DNA of 7,499 nucleotides from an uncultured Opitutia bacterium. Its GTDB lineage: Bacteria; Verrucomicrobiota; Verrucomicrobiia; Opitutales; UBA953. Within the stretch, counting starts at the first letter, position 1; every line of letters starts with the position of its first letter. The notes beneath the pieces are model-generated. The model saw nothing but the letters and a program-made list of their open reading frames with translations, made no database searches and was not told where the DNA came from. The DNA lies in assembly GCA_903853185.1 (NCBI GenBank), contig CAINSX010000042.1, positions 1 through 7,499 of the forward strand, written 5' to 3'. Position numbers and translations under genes: made by a program. Shown piece after piece: positions 5,629-7,499 of the stretch.

Positions 5629-6471
5629 TCAGCGCAGCAGCTGGTCCAAAGGCGCCGTGAGGACTTCCTCCGGCGTCTTTCCTTTTTGGCGGAGTTCGCG
5701 GATCGAGAGGCCGGCGGTGCGTTTGGCGAGTCGTTTGCCTTCGGCGTCAACGATCAGCGGCGCGTGCGCCCAGGTGGGCGGTGTCCAGCCGAGTGCCTGA
5801 TAGATTAAAATCTGACGAGCCGTCGAAAGCAGGAGGTCGGCACCGCGCACGACTTCGGTGATCCCCATGGCATGGTCGTCGGCGACGACGGCGAGTTCGT
5901 AGGCGGGGAAGCCGTCTTTACGCCAGACGAGGAAGTCGCCGAAATCGCGTCCGGCGACGAACGCCTGCGGGCCTTGGAGCGCATCGATGAACGTGATCGT
6001 CTCGCCATCCGGTACGCGGAAGCGCCAGTTGGTCGGGCCGGGTTCGCGCGCATCGCGGCCGGTGCCGAGGGGTGGACGGAGGGACGGCGGGAAAATCGGC
6101 TCGGCGTCGTCTTCGGCGTGCGGGGCCGTCAGGCTGCGTTCTACGTCCTTACGGGACTTGTCGCAGGGGGTGATGGCCCCGGCGGCCTGTAACCGATGCC
6201 AGACGTCACGGAACCACGGCAGGCGCTGCGATTGGACGTAGGAAGCGTGGGGGCCGCCGACGTCAGGGCCCTCCGTCCACTCCAGGCCGAGCCAGCGAAG
6301 GTCTTCGATCGCCGCGGCGGCGAACTCCGGGCGGCATCGGCCCGCATCGAGGTCTTCGGTGCGATAAATCAACGTTCCGCCTGCGGCGCGTTGGGCGGCG
6401 AGGGCGAAGGTGCGGGCGTGCCCGACGTGCAGATAGCCGGTAGGGGTCGGGGCTAGCCGTCCACGGGTCAT
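5629..6471 (-). CDS. gluQ: Glutamyl-Q tRNA(Asp) synthetase
   Basis: A truncated glutamyl-tRNA synthetase paralogue that attaches glutamate to queuosine at position 34 of tRNA(Asp) instead of to the tRNA 3' end. The 280-aa length is close to the family's roughly 300, and there is no anticodon-binding domain, which separates it from GltX. Visible: R-L-A-P-T-P-T-G-Y-L-H-V-G-H (5-18, HIGH motif His15 to His18), R-T-E-D-L-D (37-42), Y-V-Q-S-Q-R, V-A-G-R-D-F-G-D-F-L-V-W-R, V-V-R-G-A-D-L-L, and the KMSKS-like K-R-L-A-K-R (246-251). The usual zinc site (C-x-C ... Y-x3-C) is mostly gone: only Cys103 remains in T-P-C-D-K-S-R, and the later region reads I-F-P-P-S-L-R. The ATG at 6471 shares one base with the stop of the Nif3-like gene, so the start is well supported; a longer open frame to 6852 lies antiparallel-free but inside the Nif3-like gene and is rejected. 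Confidence 0.92.
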   Translation of the reverse strand: MTRGRLAPTPTGYLHVGHARTFALAAQRAAGGTLIYRTEDLDAGRCRPEFAAAAIEDLRWLGLEWTEGPDVGGPHASYVQSQRLPWFRDVWHRLQAAGAITPCDKSRKDVERSLTAPHAEDDAEPIFPPSLRPPLGTGRDAREPGPTNWRFRVPDGETITFIDALQGPQAFVAGRDFGDFLVWRKDGFPAYELAVVADDHAMGITEVVRGADLLLSTARQILIYQALGWTPPTWAHAPLIVDAEGKRLAKRTAGLSIRELRQKGKTPEEVLTAPLDQLLR

Positions 6472-7232
6472 CAGAGCGGATTGCCGGTGGGGATGAATTC
6501 CCACTTCACGCCGAACTCCGCGGCCACCGCGGCGGCGAGGGCCTTCACGCCCCAGGTCTCGGTGGCGTAGTGTCCGCAGGGGTAGAGATTCCAACCCTGT
6601 TCGTGGGCTTCGTTGAAATGTTCTTCGCGCAGCTCGCCGGTGATGAGCGTATCGCATCCTTCGGCCTTGAGGTGGTCGAGGGCGCTGCGTCCGCTGCCGC
6701 TGAGGACCGCGATCTTCTTCGGGTTGGCTGAGCCGAACTCGATGCCCTTGTAGGTCTGCGGGTAGGAGGCCTTGAGTCGTTTGCGCAGCGTGGCACGCGA
6801 GATGCCCTTGCAGATACAGGCGATCGGCAGGCCTTCGTAGTCCACGAACCAATCCACGACCTTGAGTCCGAGGTCCTGGGCGATGAGCGCGTTGTTACCG
6901 ATGGCCGGATGGGCGTCGAGCGGTAGGTGACTCGAATAGAGGGACAGCCCGGTCTTCTTCAGGGCGGCTTTACGCAGGGCGCGGACTTCGCGTTCAGGCG
7001 AGACCGGGCGCCAGTACATCCCGTGGTGCACGATCAGGAAATCCACGCCGCGACGGGCCGCTTCGGCGAAAACCTGGGCGCCCGCGTCGACGGCTGCGCC
7101 GACCTTACGCACCGGGCGCGTTCCCTTGTGCTGCAGGCCGTTGCGGGAACCTTCGAAGTCGGCGATGTGCTTGCCGTTCGTGATGAGGTCGCAGAAGCGG
7201 GCGACTTGGGCGGCGGTGATCTGGGTCTTCAC
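6471..7232 (-). CDS. Nif3/YbgI-like dinuclear metal-centre protein
   Basis: Member of the Nif3 (NIF3-like, GTP cyclohydrolase I type 2 homologue) family, a conserved cytoplasmic protein binding two metal ions; its biochemical role is not settled. The 253-aa protein has the metal ligands in the expected order: N-G-L-Q (31-34), V-H-H-G-M-Y-W (68-74; His69, His70), S-S-H-L-P-L-D-A-H (100-108; His102, Asp106), and G-H-Y-A-T-E-T-W-G near the end (His221, Glu225). It is of the short single-core type without the inserted PII-like domain seen in longer members. It starts with GTG at 7232, which forms a GTGA overlap with the stop of the upstream gene, and ends in TGATG with gluQ. These tight junctions suggest that the three genes are translated together. 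No Shine-Dalgarno is seen at the GTG. Confidence 0.9.
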   Translation of the reverse strand: MKTQITAAQVARFCDLITNGKHIADFEGSRNGLQHKGTRPVRKVGAAVDAGAQVFAEAARRGVDFLIVHHGMYWRPVSPEREVRALRKAALKKTGLSLYSSHLPLDAHPAIGNNALIAQDLGLKVVDWFVDYEGLPIACICKGISRATLRKRLKASYPQTYKGIEFGSANPKKIAVLSGSGRSALDHLKAEGCDTLITGELREEHFNEAHEQGWNLYPCGHYATETWGVKALAAAVAAEFGVKWEFIPTGNPL

Positions 7233-7499
7233 AGTTTCTTGAAGTTGGCCGGCTGGGCGGCGGGTTGGGCGAGCGTGGCGGGTTCGAAGGTCGGGGGCGT
7301 GAAGCTTTCGCCGAGCGCGGCTTCGGTGACACGGAGGAGGTCGGCGTCACGCGTGGTCTCGTCGAGCACGCTACAGGCGGCGAGCATCCACTGGTCGTCG
7401 ACCTTGGAGAACTCTTCGACCTGCGTGGTGCGGGTCTTCTTGCCGCTCGCATCGAAACAGCTCGCTTGGACGAGGACGCCGTAGATGCGATCGATGGCG
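7229..7499 (-). CDS. C-terminal part of an unidentified protein, possibly outer-membrane lipoprotein-sorting-like (LolA-fold)
   Basis: An open frame enters from the right edge and ends at the TGA at 7231-7229, overlapping the GTG start of the Nif3-like gene by 4 bases. The 89 visible residues run from A-I-D-R-I-Y-G-V-L-V to N-F-K-K-L. The middle, with T-T-Q-V-E-E-F and W-M-L-A-A-C-S-V-L-D-E-T-T-R-D, has the beta-strand pattern and final threonine-containing strand of LolA-type outer-membrane lipoprotein-sorting proteins, in which a lysine- or arginine-containing strand is followed by a W-containing one. The last 25 residues or so are rich in P, A and F and look disordered. Two cysteines are present. 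The signal peptide, if any, lies outside the window. The assignment is tentative; the reading frame itself is well supported by the stop/start overlap. Confidence 0.5.
   Translation of the reverse strand, partial: AIDRIYGVLVQASCFDASGKKTRTTQVEEFSKVDDQWMLAACSVLDETTRDADLLRVTEAALGESFTPPTFEPATLAQPAAQPANFKKL

Noticed and set aside
5621..5640. Possible terminator between the third thioredoxin-like gene and gluQ
   Set aside because: Only 4 bases separate the two stops, and I see no stem-loop with a T-tract.
6472..6852. N-terminal extension of gluQ to 6852
   Set aside because: The added part is a frame-shifted reading of the Nif3-like gene, arginine-rich and without similarity to GluQRS. The TGATG junction gives a better start.

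Overview
This is a GC-rich, gene-dense bacterial window in which most genes abut or overlap. The start codons show little or no Shine-Dalgarno sequence. It holds a CysI-type sulfite reductase and small secreted thioredoxin-like proteins with a W-L-T-D-L plus D-F-T-G-S-D-W-C signature. By recollection of family distribution, this fits a Verrucomicrobiota-type bacterium (Opitutae-like). That placement is inference; no rRNA or marker gene is present.

Positions 1-3464 form a siroheme and sulfite-reduction module. A CysI-type sulfite reductase hemoprotein runs leftward from 1574 and leaves the window before its stop. Divergent from it, across 57 AT-rich bases carrying a perfect 14-bp palindrome, is cobA (uroporphyrinogen-III C-methyltransferase, 1632-2399). 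Converging on cobA with only 2 bases between the stops is a CbiX/SirB-type chelatase (3373-2402). Its N-terminal half lacks the usual catalytic histidines, its C-terminal half keeps them, and it ends in two predicted membrane helices. Together, cobA and the chelatase can supply two of the three steps from uroporphyrinogen III to siroheme, the cofactor of the sulfite reductase. The precorrin-2 dehydrogenase and the electron donor for the reductase are not visible here.

Positions 3465-5624 hold three tandem paralogous genes for exported thioredoxin-fold proteins (264, 164 and 276 aa). Each has a signal peptide and one CxxC site: C-G-W-C, C-G-Y-C and C-P-P-C. The first and third share a helical C-terminal extension that the second lacks. 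They lie close together on the plus strand and look like one transcription unit.

Positions 5629-7499 hold a leftward operon: an unidentified gene entering from the right edge (possibly an outer-membrane lipoprotein-sorting-like protein), a Nif3/YbgI-like dinuclear-metal protein, and glutamyl-Q tRNA(Asp) synthetase. The two junctions are a 4-base stop/start overlap and a 1-base overlap, which suggests translational coupling. The tRNA synthetase has lost most of its zinc-binding site.

I saw no RNA genes, insertion sequences, CRISPR arrays or phage genes. The window looks like ordinary core metabolism with some unusual protein variants, not a mobile or defence island.
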